Shown: piece by piece, positions 48,866 through 60,200 of the stretch | Numbering within the stretch: position 1 is the first letter of the stretch | Layout: every line of letters begins with the position of its first letter | Source: Mya arenaria | Lineage: Eukaryota; Mollusca; Bivalvia; Myida; Myidae | NCBI RefSeq assembly: GCF_026914265.1 | Contig: NC_069135.1 | Span: 62,362,738 to 62,426,737, forward strand | Reading direction: 5' to 3' | Length of the DNA stretch: 64,000 nt | Position numbers and translations under genes: made by a program | Notes under the pieces: generated by a model | Database searches by the model: none | What the model was told of the DNA's origin: nothing | Seen by the model: the letters and a program-made list of their open reading frames with translations, nothing else

Positions 48866-50470
48866 ATGGCGACCGCGGATGGCTCAGATGATATTTTGTC
48901 AAACAAAGACGGCGACCTAAATTGTGAACCGTGCTTAAGTGATGGACGGACACGAACTGTTGAAGGTTTCTGCATGGAGTGTGATGAATATCTGTGTCAG
49001 TCATGTCTGGATACGCACAGGATACTACGTGTGACAAAACCCCACCATGTTAAAAGAGGAGAAGACATACCAAGAAAGAAGCCAAATAAACTAGCTCGGT
49101 ATCCCGCTGAAAGCAGCTGTCATGTACACACTGACAGTAAAATAACGTCGTTCTGTAAATCGCACAAGCAATTATGTTGTGACCAGTGTGTGATTCTGGG
49201 GCATAAAGTTTGCACTGATGTAAAGTCAATCGGCGATTATTCCAAAGAATTCGTGAACAGCGAAGACTATAAAACGGCTGTTCAGATGCTTAAGAATTTA
49301 CAATCAGCATACACCGCGAAAAAGAAAGAGGCAAACATGAATCTTGAGGAAGTTGACCTTTATTACCATAATGCAATGGAGACGTTCAAAGTAGAACTTG
49401 ACAAAATCAAGATGTCAGATATAAGAACTTTAAAGGCTGTGGTCTCTACATATGACAGTGTTCTTGGTCAGCTTGGTTCCTGGTCCGAAAGTATCGACAC
49501 GTATAAAAACAAAAATCAGGACAATGAACTCGCCATCTTGGTGTTGCGGTCCATAAGAGATGTAGATACGATCAAAGATAATATTCAAAAGTTATGTAGC
49601 GACGGCAGTATTGTCAGATATGGCTTCGTGCCAGATAAAACATCACTGCTTCGTCTAGTCAAAGCGCCCTTTCTTGTTCGGACGATTACTATCAAACTTG
49701 AAAATGACGAAAACACATGTAACATCACAGACATTGCGTTGTTACGAGATTACCTGGTCTTATTTGCGGACTTCGATAATTTAAAACTAAAGTTATTCGA
49801 TACTGGTAATTCTACTCTTGTTTCAAATGTCAAATTACAAAATAACCCAAGGCGGATCTCAGTAACAGAGCACGGTGAAGCATTCGTGACATATAATGGC
49901 CAACCTAAACTTCTCCACCTGAAGTCTCCAGCGACAGACCTCACCACTTTTCGGGAGATAAACGTAGACGGGAAATGTTACGCCGTTGAATGTTTTAACA
50001 AAACCCTGAAAGTCCAGTGTTTGAACCCGGCCAAAACTATTGAAGTAGACGAAGATGGAAAACAAACCAGGGTTATCAGAAATGACTTAAGTAAGGAAAC
50101 CACAGAAAATGGAGAACAGTTTGTTTCATTCCCACAATGGTCAACACAAGATCCAGCAACTGGGTCGATGTACGTTTCATGTAGTAGCAAAGATTCAATA
50201 ACAGAAATCAAAAGTGACGGTAATGTTAAGTTACTTGTGAAGTCAGACAAGCTGAATTATCCTCATGACCTGTGCATGGATATTGATGGTTCAATCATCG
50301 TGTGTAGCTACGGTAGCAATGATGTTTTTAGGGTGAAGAGGAATGGAGACATCCAGAGTGTTTTACCCCAACCTCTGGACTTTAACCCTAAGGCAGTGGC
50401 TCTTGATAAACGTACAAAGCGATTGTATATCGGTGGAAATTCTGATAAACTTTTTGAGTTCCAAATCTAA
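48866..50470 (+). CDS. TRIM-like B-box protein with C-terminal beta-propeller, copy 1
   Basis: An intronless frame of 534 codons from ATG 48866 (AACATGGCG context, matching the paralogue's start; the upstream ATG at 48857 has a poorer context). Numbering from 48857, a B-box 1-type finger uses C23, C26, C39, C42, C47, C50, H54 and H63/64. A B-box 2 follows (C88, H91, C100, H103, C108, C111, H116, C119). A helical coiled-coil-like region spans about 140-250, and a repeat-rich C-terminal half (about 280-535) looks like an NHL/YWTD-type beta-propeller. There is no RING at the N-terminus, so ubiquitin-ligase activity is not supported by sequence. Bivalves have large sets of such TRIM2/3/56-like proteins, often linked to innate immunity, but the function here is inferred. 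It is the upstream member of a tandem duplicate pair. Confidence 0.88.
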   Translation: MATADGSDDILSNKDGDLNCEPCLSDGRTRTVEGFCMECDEYLCQSCLDTHRILRVTKPHHVKRGEDIPRKKPNKLARYPAESSCHVHTDSKITSFCKSHKQLCCDQCVILGHKVCTDVKSIGDYSKEFVNSEDYKTAVQMLKNLQSAYTAKKKEANMNLEEVDLYYHNAMETFKVELDKIKMSDIRTLKAVVSTYDSVLGQLGSWSESIDTYKNKNQDNELAILVLRSIRDVDTIKDNIQKLCSDGSIVRYGFVPDKTSLLRLVKAPFLVRTITIKLENDENTCNITDIALLRDYLVLFADFDNLKLKLFDTGNSTLVSNVKLQNNPRRISVTEHGEAFVTYNGQPKLLHLKSPATDLTTFREINVDGKCYAVECFNKTLKVQCLNPAKTIEVDEDGKQTRVIRNDLSKETTENGEQFVSFPQWSTQDPATGSMYVSCSSKDSITEIKSDGNVKLLVKSDKLNYPHDLCMDIDGSIIVCSYGSNDVFRVKRNGDIQSVLPQPLDFNPKAVALDKRTKRLYIGGNSDKLFEFQI

Positions 50471-51697
50471 ATTTCGCTAATCATGATACAAAAGAGTTTG
50501 TCTCCGGATGCTGTAAATCCGACATTGTCTTACCAAACCCAACAATAGTGAGTTTTAATTTGATGTAAAGTTGACAGTTGACTTATTTTGAATTGTATGT
50601 AGGCTAATTTAGCCATGAACATTTCAATTAGTGCGTTTGTTATAACTTTACAGGACTTTTCTTCATAGCTGACAACTGTTGAGACTGGTGTACCTACATC
50701 ATTATTAATTAGTTGTTGATAAATTAAAAGCATCTTAAAAATAATATATGAAGTAAAGTGTTTTTAATTCAGTATATGATTTATTAATACATTATTTGTA
50801 TCATTACGTACATATAGTGTAGAACGTAAAATACACGTTTTGAAAGTGACCTTCTTATTGAATACACTGTCATCTATAAACATTGCGATGCACATCACTG
50901 TACTAGTGTCCTTTACCAGTTAATATAACATAGTTAGATCGTTAACGATTTACCTGTTAAAATTGACAAGCTATAAGTGATTCAATTTAGCAGGTCTAAA
51001 AGTGACACACTTATTTAAAATCAATGCATACACATGTATAGCAAAAATAAATTTAAAGTGATAAACCTTTAACAACTTACCTAATAGTGCATTTATGGAA
51101 AATACTTATCACTGATAACAAGATTGTAACCGTGTATTTAATAGCTGAAAACGAAAACATATTAAATGGTTGGTGAATGCTAAAATATTTACTGTGATCT
51201 ACTATAAAGTAGAAATACCGTGTTTTCTGCACATTCCTTTCAAATTATACTCGTTAACCTTCATAAGAAACATTGTTTTTGACATTTATTCATCCTTTCT
51301 GGTATATTAGAACAATGGTTTCAATTCTGGTAAGTCTTATTTTGAAGAAATAGTGCATCTTTAATCCATGACCGTAAACGCTGTATGTAAGTGTATGTAC
51401 AAGTATGTACAACTTAACGTATCTGATGTACAAAATCAATAAGCTTCTTTTTATTGAGTCACTGGCATTAATGTTAAATTTTGATTCCTGGTGACCCTGT
51501 CTAGTTTTGGTATCATATACAAGGGTTTTACTTACTGATTAATTATAGATGTATCTTAAATAAATCACCGAATATACATTACAGATAAAGTGATGGCAGT
51601 TTTTATTTCTGTTCTTTACTTCAACTTAAATCGAAAGTGAATTGACCAATATTTAAATTCAGCGTGTTTGCAATATTTTCTATGCGTGAACTATTAT
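50471..51697. other. 3' flank of B-box copy 1
   Basis: The first 500 or so bases match 56922-57380 after copy 2, so they belong to the duplicated unit and probably include the 3' UTR. A candidate AATAAA lies at 51046-51051. No other gene seen. Confidence 0.45.
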
Positions 51698-51854
51698 ATA
51701 AATATCATAGGGCAGCATGTGTGACATTGATATTGTCAACCCGAGAGCAGAATGTCACCCGAGGCGTAAGCTATATAGATTCTATGCATATATAGCTTTT
51801 TGCATATATATATTGACAATATCAATGTCACACATGCTGCCATATGATATTTAT
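51698..51854. mobile_element. Small foldback element with long inverted ends
   Basis: 51701-51739 (starting AATATCATAGGGCAGCATGT) is the reverse complement of 51813-51851 apart from one mismatch. An interior of about 70 bases carries CCCGAGAGCAG, CCCGAGGCG and a CTATATAG...CTATGCATATATAG palindrome. The corresponding flank of B-box copy 2 lacks it. Probably a short MITE; the family is not recognised. Confidence 0.75.
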
Positions 51855-53990
51855 TTTATTATACCGAACAAAATTAAGTTTATAAAAAGCTTTAAAATGT
51901 TTTTAATTCATTTAATTAAACAAGTTTAACAAGGTTAACAAAATATAACATAATAAAATAATTATATCTAGACAAAATTCCACCGTTAATTGTGCTAAAA
52001 TTCCTTCAAAAACTGACAGTTCCTGTCGTCTGGTGTTTTTGTGTACACATTGAAAAGTGACGTCACTGCTGTATGTGTATAAGGGAGGCAATCACGTCAT
52101 GTTTTATCTAAAATATTGAGGCAGTTATTTGCCCTTATATGACATTCAAAATGTTACTGCGGTCACATGACCTGACGGTGAATTTTCGCTTGGTCACCTG
52201 TCAAAAAGGTTGAAAATGTTTTTGACAGTCAAAATATCTCTTTTTCGGGTAATGGGATTTTACCATTGTAGACTAAAGTGAGATATAATAAACATATATA
52301 TTCATCTTTTACACATGAAAGCCTTTCAAACGATACCAAAATAATATTGAGCCACCATTCAACAATATTGACATCATTGTACATCAGTTACCGTAATAAG
52401 TTACACATAAGTAAAACACACATGTCCATGTACTTATATATAGTGCGACGTTAGATATGAATATATTGTATATACGAAATATTCTCAGCTAATGTGACTT
52501 ATAAACCCATCGGGTCGGTGCACCCTTTGATAAATATGTTGTTATTGTGTTTTGTTTAAATTGCACATGTCACAATATTAAACAACTGACTTAGTGTGTA
52601 CTACCTTACTTATTTACTAACTTTCTCACTCATTTACAAAAATCCTTACTTACACAAATGTTTATATTTTCGTTTAGTGGGTACCTAGCGTACAATTTGA
52701 GTACCAGTAACTAGATCAATACAGCTATACCATCTCATGTTTGGAACGTTTTCAATGTTTTATGTCAGCCTTGTTGCCTGCTGCTTGTTGAAGACAATAA
52801 ATAAAATGTTTACTCAGCTTGGTTTATAGTATATGTTGTGTTTATTCTGCGGCGTAAAATGAATGTAAGTTACCCGCGGTTAATACACGGGTGTTTAAAT
52901 GAACCTATATTGCATTTACGTATTATTCAGCAATATGAAACAATATGAAAAATCATGTTATACCAGTAATAAAGGACGAGGACATCACTTAGTGAACACC
53001 AACGCTAGCTTTTTTTAGATCGAACAAGGAACATGTATCAATAAACTTGTATTTAAGCCAGAGTCATGTGTTGCTATGGGCATAATATAAATAAGATTTT
53101 GGCAACACATCTACCATATTCAGTTTGCATATATTGAACGTGTTTTGAGTTAAGGCCAGATTAATGTGTTTGCTCAACGCCGATAACATCGCCCTAATTT
53201 ATTGCTGATACAGCTACACATAAGCTGTACGAGTGGTCTGCACGTTGTGAAGGCTACAACCAACTGTGTCCAGTGTTAAGACGGTCACAATTCTGGGTCT
53301 GATTTATCGTACAATCTTTAACTCGCTAAAGCTGCTAATCGTTTAAGCTGGGACCAATACACATCATACACCCAGTTTTAAATAACAGGATTATGCCTAC
53401 TTCCACTATTATAAAAATTGCGCCTTTTGATCAAAATAACCGAAAATATAGTCGCAGTCTACTTCATTTCTATAGATCTGTGAAATCGAGATTTAGTAAT
53501 ATTTTTAGCTTAATTACGATAATGGTTTAAATCCTTTGTATTTAAGATATTTTGAGAAATTCACCCCTGGCAAGTTATGAATTAAGTGTCCAGTCTATGT
53601 TCGATATCCGTGCAATATCTTGTTTCAAATCAACAACTAAGACCTATTCTAGCATTAAACATATTTAAGGGTCAAATTGCCTTGTATAAACCCAATAATA
53701 TATATCCTCTGTACGCAAAAGAATTTCTATATTCCTTGTAACAAGTCGGAGTTGTCTAACTTTAGTTTATATTTAAAAGGACTCATTCATGGTTTGTGAA
53801 ATACACTTTTAACGGGGTTTTTTAATAAAAAAAATAAGTGTGTCAAATTAGCAGGAGTGGTAAAACGAAAGTACTGACAGCTAAAACCCTTTAACAAATG
53901 TTGCATCAGCTTAAATATTGTCTTTGAAGTCAACGATTTGCAAAACCGTTGCTAACACATTTCAGCAATATGCTGTAGCATGATTGGTTA
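51855..53990. repeat. Duplicated 3' region of B-box unit 1
   Basis: 52690-52830 matches 57830-57980, and 52920-53670 matches 58070-58118 plus 59301-60005. 53670-53985 matches 61100-61375. Relative to unit 2 it lacks the 1.18-kb insertion at 58119-59300 and the zinc-finger terminal exon at 60201-60691. It also contains a CRE palindrome TGACGTCA at 52058-52065. No coding region is supported. Confidence 0.65.
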
Positions 53991-53994
53991 ATTG

Positions 53995-54210
53995 ATATAA
54001 GCCGAGTGGTTTAGCTATCGGCTTTCTATCCTTTTCTTGGCTGTAACAGTGTGGGTTCGCTCCCGACTAAAACCAGATTTTCCTGTCATACTTTAATTGT
54101 AACTTTTCTGCAATTTCGCTTTCAAAGAGTAAACCAATTATAGAATAGTTGTTTTGAGATGCATTACCAAAATAACTATTTTTGCTGCAATCACATGAGA
54201 GAGTCCCTTT
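53995..54210 (+). repeat. tRNA(Leu)-like SINE or pseudo-tRNA
   Basis: AAGCCGAGTGGTTTAGCTAT has a good A box with the GCCGAGTGG signature of leucine/serine tRNAs. GTGGGTTCGCTCCCGAC (about 54050) is a B box. The spacing fits a long-variable-arm tRNA, but the stems do not close well and an unrelated tail follows, so a SINE head is more likely. It lies at the junction between the two duplicated units. Confidence 0.5.
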
Positions 54211-54359
54211 AAGGCACTGACACATTTATCTGTAACTATAAATACGTTAAAAATAGGTTTTTATCAACCTAAACACTTGATAGGTGTGTTTTGATTCCAT
54301 TGACTTTGGCAATTGCTTATTATTATCGAAGTAACGCATTTTGCTCATGATACTCTGAT

Positions 54360-54520
54360 TAAATAATTAGTGTATTGTGTAAACGTTTAAGATATTCTGA
54401 GTGGTGCATGTATATTGTTAAACTCCTATGGGTATCTGATACGTGCATGAATACTGTGTAAAATCTTATGATAATCTGTGTAGTACATGTATGTTGTATA
54501 ATGCCAATTTTAAAATAGAT
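54360..54520. repeat. Minisatellite relic at the start of duplicated unit 2
   Basis: GTGCATGTATATTGTTAAAC and GATAATCTGTGTAGTACATG units match the 47.2-48.3 kb array and mark the start of the second unit. Confidence 0.6.
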
Positions 54521-55316
54521 TTAGCGCATTAGCATCATAATAGTTGCCTTAACTCTTGTGATAATCTAAATATTGTTAACGAATTGAGTGATGTGTGAAA
54601 AATAATGTTGAATTTTTTCACGCCCTCACAGTCCTCGGGGATTTAAAAAGATAAAAAGAAAATGAAATTCAGCAACACTTCTTATGATTGTAAATTGTTC
54701 ATAGGGGTTAGGACAATGACCTTGCTACATGCAGTCTTTTCAATGTAGCACACATGAATGAATTTAAAATCCTATCATGAATGAAAAAGATATGGACCGG
54801 ACCAAAACGGGATGGATCGACAAAAAAACACATAGTTCATAAGATTGCTGTGATTTTGACCTCGAAGGTTTAACGTTGTTTATCGCGACTAGGTCAATGA
54901 GTTTTCAGCGAATACGAAATCAATTTGCTGAAAATTGCTTTACATTGGGTTATACGGTGTATTAACCATACGATATTTATGCTGGCTGTATAAAATATTC
55001 AACACGGAAGTAAAGTATCATCTCCAATTTCAGAAAATTTAAATGACAATACAGAAAATTGTTTTCGATGGGATGGTTTATACAAAAGTAGATCAAATAG
55101 TAAAATATTGGAGTTAATACAAGAGTGTTAACGTTATCATTTTCACAATTGTGCTGAACATTATGCATGGACAGTTCTCCAAATCTTAAAGAGAACATTT
55201 ACAAATGTTTGAATTTAGTATGTGATAACAACAAAAACGTTCCAAAAGTGTGAAATAAACGTTCATAAAAATACGACAGGCCAACGTTATAGCTTAGGGC
55301 TGGCTAGAAGAATAAC

Positions 55317-56921
55317 ATGGCAACCGCGGATGGCTTAGGTGATATTTTACCAAAGAAGGACGACGACCTACTTTGTGAACCATGTTTAAATGATGGACAA
55401 CGACGGAATGTTGAAGGTTTTTGCATAGAGTGCAATGAATATCTGTGTCATTCATGTCTAGATGCGCGCAGAAAAATACGTGTATTGAAAACTCATCATA
55501 TTAAAAGAGGAGAAGACATACCAAGAAAGAAGCCAATTAAACAAGCTCCGTATCCCGCTGATAGCAACTGTCATGTACACACTGACAGTAAAATAACATC
55601 GTTCTGTAAATCGCACATGCAATTAGGTTGTGACCAGTGTGTGGTTCTGGGGCATAAGGTTTGCACTGATGTTAAGGCCATCGACGATTATTCCCAGGAA
55701 TTCGTAAACAGCGAAGACTATAAAACGGCTTTTCAGATGCTTAAGGGTTTACAATCAGCATACACCGCGAAGAAGAAAGAGGCAAACATGAATCTTGAGG
55801 AAGTTGATCGTTATTATCACAAGGCAATGGAGACGTTCAAAGTAGAGCTTGAAAAAATAAAGATATCAGATATAAGAACGTTAAAGGCGGTTGTCTCTAC
55901 ATATGACAGTGTTCTTGGTCAGCTTGGTTCCTGGTTCGAAAGTATTGACACGTATAAAAACAACAAACAGGATAATGAACTCGCCATCCTGTTTTTGAGG
56001 TCAATACGAGATGTGGATACGATTAAAGATAACATTGAAAAGTTATGTACCGACGATGGTATTGTCAGGTATGGCTTCGTGCCAGATGAAACATCACTGC
56101 TACGTCTAGTCAAAGCACCCTTTCTTGTTCAGACGATTACTGTAAAGGATGAAAGTGACGAAAAGCAATGTCAAATCAGAGACATAGCGTTGTTAGGAGA
56201 AAACTTGGTCTTATTAACGGACTACAATAATTTAAAACTAAAGATACTCGATATTGGCAATTCTACCCTTGTTTCAAACGTCAAATTACAACATGGGCCA
56301 TGGCAGATATCAGTTACAGAGCACGGTGAAGCATACGTGGCATATTATGGCCAACCTAAAATTCTCCACCTGAAGTCTCCCGCGACAGACCTCACCACGT
56401 TCCGGGAGATAAACGTAGACGGCACATGTAGAGCCGTAGAATGTTTCAATAAAACATTGAAAGTGCAGTGTGTCTCTCCTGCCAAAACTATCGAAGTAGA
56501 TGAAGATGGAAAACAAACCAGGGTTATCAACAATGACTTGAGTAAGGAAACCACAGAGAATGGAGAACAGTTTGTTACAAATCCACAGTGGTCAACTCAA
56601 GATCCCGAAACTGGTTCGATGTACGTTTCATGCAATAACAAACATTCAATAACAGAAATCAAAAGTAACGGCGATGTAAAGTTACTTGTGAAGTCAGACA
56701 AGCTGAATTATCCATGGGGTCTATGTATGGACACTGATGGTTCAGTCCTCGTCTGTAGCTCTGTAAGCAAGGATGTGTTTAGGGTGAAGAAAAACGGGGA
56801 CATCCAGAGTGTTTTACCACAACGTCTGGACTTTTCCCCTAGGGCAGTAGGTCTTGATAAACGTACAAAGCGAGTGTTTATCGGTGGAGATTCTGATAAA
56901 CTTTTTGAGTTCCAACTCTAA
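55317..56921 (+). CDS. TRIM-like B-box protein with C-terminal beta-propeller, copy 2
   Basis: An intronless 534-codon frame, colinear with the gene at 48866 and by eye well over 80% identical. The order is the same: B-box 1, B-box 2 (NCHVHTDSKITSFCKSH onward), helical region, propeller-like repeats ending DSDKLFEFQL. One notable difference is that B-box 1 reads CLDARRK where copy 1 has CLDTHR, so a predicted zinc-binding His (residue 51 here) is Arg, a CAC to CGC change. The other B-box 1 cysteines (20, 23, 36, 39, 44, 47) and H60/H61 remain. Long open frame and conserved start argue that it is still coding. Role as for copy 1: probable cytosolic scaffold or immune TRIM-like protein, inferred from family only. 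Confidence 0.88.
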   Translation: MATADGLGDILPKKDDDLLCEPCLNDGQRRNVEGFCIECNEYLCHSCLDARRKIRVLKTHHIKRGEDIPRKKPIKQAPYPADSNCHVHTDSKITSFCKSHMQLGCDQCVVLGHKVCTDVKAIDDYSQEFVNSEDYKTAFQMLKGLQSAYTAKKKEANMNLEEVDRYYHKAMETFKVELEKIKISDIRTLKAVVSTYDSVLGQLGSWFESIDTYKNNKQDNELAILFLRSIRDVDTIKDNIEKLCTDDGIVRYGFVPDETSLLRLVKAPFLVQTITVKDESDEKQCQIRDIALLGENLVLLTDYNNLKLKILDIGNSTLVSNVKLQHGPWQISVTEHGEAYVAYYGQPKILHLKSPATDLTTFREINVDGTCRAVECFNKTLKVQCVSPAKTIEVDEDGKQTRVINNDLSKETTENGEQFVTNPQWSTQDPETGSMYVSCNNKHSITEIKSNGDVKLLVKSDKLNYPWGLCMDTDGSVLVCSSVSKDVFRVKKNGDIQSVLPQRLDFSPRAVGLDKRTKRVFIGGDSDKLFEFQL

Positions 56922-58118
56922 ACTTCGTTAATCATAATATAATAGAATTTGTCTCCGGATGCTGTAAATCTGACCTAATTATATTAAGGCTAAAATATAC
57001 ATGAACATTTCAATTAGTGCGTCTGTTGAAACATTACAAGACTTTTCTTCATAACAGACTGCCGTTCAGACTAGTGTACCAACATTACTCGAAAATAGAT
57101 GTTGAAAAATGATAAGCATGTCATAAATGACACATTTAGTAAAGTGTTATTAACTCAGTATACGATTTATTGATTTACTGTTTTTATCATTACGTACATG
57201 CAGTGTGGAGCGTAAAATACATGTTTGAAAGTGATCTTCTTAATGAATACACTTTTATCTATAAAAATGCGATGCACATTACCGTACAAGTGCACTGTAC
57301 CAGTTCATTTAACATAGTTAGATCGTTAATGGTTTACATGTTAAAATTGACAAGCTAAAAGTGATTTGATTTAGTAGGTCTTTATCCATGACCGTAAAAG
57401 CTGTATGTAAATGCACAAGACTCTTGTAACAGACCACAAAAATTCAACTGAGTCCATGTGGAGTTGAAATTTATAATACAATGTTCCAAATTTCAATGAA
57501 AATCAGTTTATGAAACATACCTGGAATGATGTTTGATTTACATAAACAGTTCATGTTTAGATAGAAGTAAGAGTGCGTAATATTTTGCGTGTATTAACAG
57601 TTAACACACTTATAAAACACGGATATGAAATGAAAAACTGCTATAAACTGAAAAACTCCTGGCAGGTCTTCTGTACTGCTCTAGCAGTAAAATAAGCTTA
57701 ATGGTGAGCGAGTGAGTAAATGGGTGAGCGAGTGAGTGAGTGAGTTTTGCAGGAAAGCGAGTAACCAACAGAAGGATTCGTCGCTCAAGCCCTTCAACAC
57801 TAACAGTGCTTACATTCGTTTAGCGGTTACCATCGTACAATTTTAGTACCAGGTACTCAATCATTACAGCAATACCATCTCATGTTTGATACTTTTTTAA
57901 CGCTTTATGTCAGCCTTGTCACCTGCTGCTTGTTGTATAGCATTAATAAAATGTTTACTCAGACTTCATTTATAATATATGATGTGTTAATTCTGTGGCG
58001 TAAAATGATTATACAGTTGACCACGGTTTTAAAATGAAACTTTATTGCATAATGATAAACGTTGCATTCAACATTATGAAACAATATGAAAATGCCTGTT
58101 GATAAAAGAGTATACCAG
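56922..58118. repeat. Duplicated 3' flank of B-box copy 2
   Basis: Matches 50471-51000 and then 52690-52960, with the intervening 1.7 kb of unit 1 missing. A GAGTGAGT-rich microsatellite lies at 57697-57747, where unit 1 has a run of the complementary type (CTTACTTATTTACT). Confidence 0.6.
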
Positions 58119-59300
58119 TTAACAAGAGCTGTCGTAAGAGAGCGCGCTCGACTACGCCGCTTAGACTTAGAAGTGAATACAATAACGATGTAATATGTGC
58201 CTGTCAAAAGCAGTACAATAATCTATCTAAAAAGTGACCAAGAATCGCGATGTGACAAAACCAGGCTTTTAATGATTAGCAGAAGAGATTCAGTTTTAGT
58301 AACAGTGACCTTGACCCTAGGGGGCCAAAAGGTAATCCATGAAAGCTCTGCATAAACTTGTCCTATATACCAAGTTTAGTCTCACTATGTCAACCCTAAC
58401 TTGAGTTATTCAGTACTAACCATAATTCTGTTTTTAGCAACAGTGACTTTCACTTAGACCATAACTCTCGGGGCCAAAAACACAATCTTAGGAAAGGTAT
58501 ATTTAAACTCTTCCTATATACCAAGTTTGGTCACAATATGTATACCCTTACTTAAGTTATTCAATACCAACCCTTTTTCTGTCAATAGTAACCTTGACCT
58601 TGATCCTAGCTAGGGGCATAAAACGCATTCCCATAAAAGATCTCCATAACTGCTTCGTATATACCAAGTTTGGTCTCTTTATGTCAAACCTAGCTAAAAT
58701 TATTCATACATAATGTGACTTTGACGCTGCCCTATCACCAGCCTGACGGAGCAATGACGCAAGTCATTCAAATAACTTGTATTCCCTTTATGAAAATGTG
58801 GTTAAGAATATAAAAATGTGCCTTTCAAAAATAATCAAAATAAAAAATAATCATTCAAGATAATAAGTGCATGGAATGAAGGGTATAGAAGTTTTTTATT
58901 AAAATCCCAACTTGCCCTAAAACTTTAACCTACGTCAATCAGGGGCCATAACTTGTATTAGGATAATATGGAGTTATGTTACCTCATTGGGTGATGGTCC
59001 TGAACAACTGTGTGAAGTATTAAGTCAATTGAAAGAAGGGTATAGAAGTTATTAATAAATATCCCAACCTCCCCTTAAACTTCAACCTAAGTTCCATGGT
59101 CAATCGGGCCATAATTTGTATAAAGGATTATATGGAGTTATCTTACCTCATTATGTGATGGCCCTGTGAAGTATTAAGTCAATTGAATGAATGGTATTGG
59201 ACTTAAAAGTAAAAATCCCAACTTTCCCTAAAACTTTAACTAGACGCCAACGCTGGGGCAAGCAGTATAGCCCTCCTTATTCTTCGAATAGTCGAGCTAA
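58119..59300. mobile_element. 1.18-kb composite repeat insertion
   Basis: Unit 1 reads TACCAGTAATAAAGGACGAG at 52961. Here the same sequence is split between 58118 and 59301. The inserted DNA starts AACAAGAGCTGTCGTAAGAG and then GCGCGCTCGACTACG; it ends TTCGAATAGTCGAGCTAA, so GCTCGACTA and TAGTCGAGC form a short inverted pair. Inside are about three units holding GACCTTGACCCTAG and TATATACCAAGTTTGGTCTC, and about three units holding GGGCCATAACTTGTAT and GTGAAGTATTAAGTCAATTG. It has no coding frame. Repeats of this style are common in bivalve genomes. Confidence 0.65.
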
Positions 59301-60200
59301 AAAAGGACAAGAGCAGCACGAAGTGAACACCAACGCTGGTAACCACGAAGTCGAAGAAGGGACATGTCTCAATAAACTTGTATTAAAGCCAGAAGTATGA
59401 GTTGCTATGGTAATAATATAAATAAGTTTTTGGCAACACATCTACTATATTCGGTTTGCATATATTGATCTTGTTTTGAGTCAAGGCCAATATTAATGTG
59501 TTTGCCCAACGCCGATGACATCGCCCTAATTTATGGCTGATACAGCTACATGTAAGCTGTGCTAGTGGTCTACACGTTGTGAAGACTACAACCAACCGTG
59601 TCCTGTGCTAAGACGGCCACATATATGGGTCAGATTTCTTTAACAGTCTTAAACTCTCTAAAGCTGCTAATATTTTCAGCGGGGACCAACAAACATCATG
59701 CTCCCAGCAACTAGTTACACGATTACTTTAAGCCTACTCCCACTATTGGCAGTATTGCACTTTTTTAGCAAAATAAAAACTATATTCGCAGTCATTTTCA
59801 TTCCGATCTGTGAATTCGGGTTTTAATAAGATTTTTCAGCTTAATTGCATTGAAGGTTTAAACCCTTTGTATTTAAGATATTTTGAGATATTCACCCCTA
59901 GCAAGTTATGAATTAAGTGTCCAGTCTGTGTTTGAGATCTGTGCAATATCTTGTTTCAAACTAACAACTAAGACCCATTCTAGCCTTAAACATATTTTAG
60001 GGTCAAATATGTATGTTCTTAAGATCTGTGAAGTATCTTCGTCTAAATAACCAACAATTTTATACTAGCTTGCCAATATATTTATGGCAAGTTTGATCAT
60101 TTATTAGGGTCTGTGTTATTGCTCCGTGCAGTTTTCAAAATATATGGACAAACTGTATTGACCAAATAAATGTACAAATTTGCACCAGAATTGTTTAGTT
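59301..60200. repeat. Unit 2 flank leading into the zinc-finger 3' UTR
   Basis: 59301-60005 matches 52970-53670. The stretch 60010-60200 belongs to the zinc-finger gene on the minus strand. The TTTATT at 60100-60105 is an AATAAA on that strand, about 100 bases beyond the stop, a plausible poly(A) signal. Confidence 0.55.

Noticed and set aside
53995-54070. Functional tRNA-Leu gene
   Set aside because: A and B boxes are present, but the acceptor stem does not close and the 3' sequence is a repeat-like tail.
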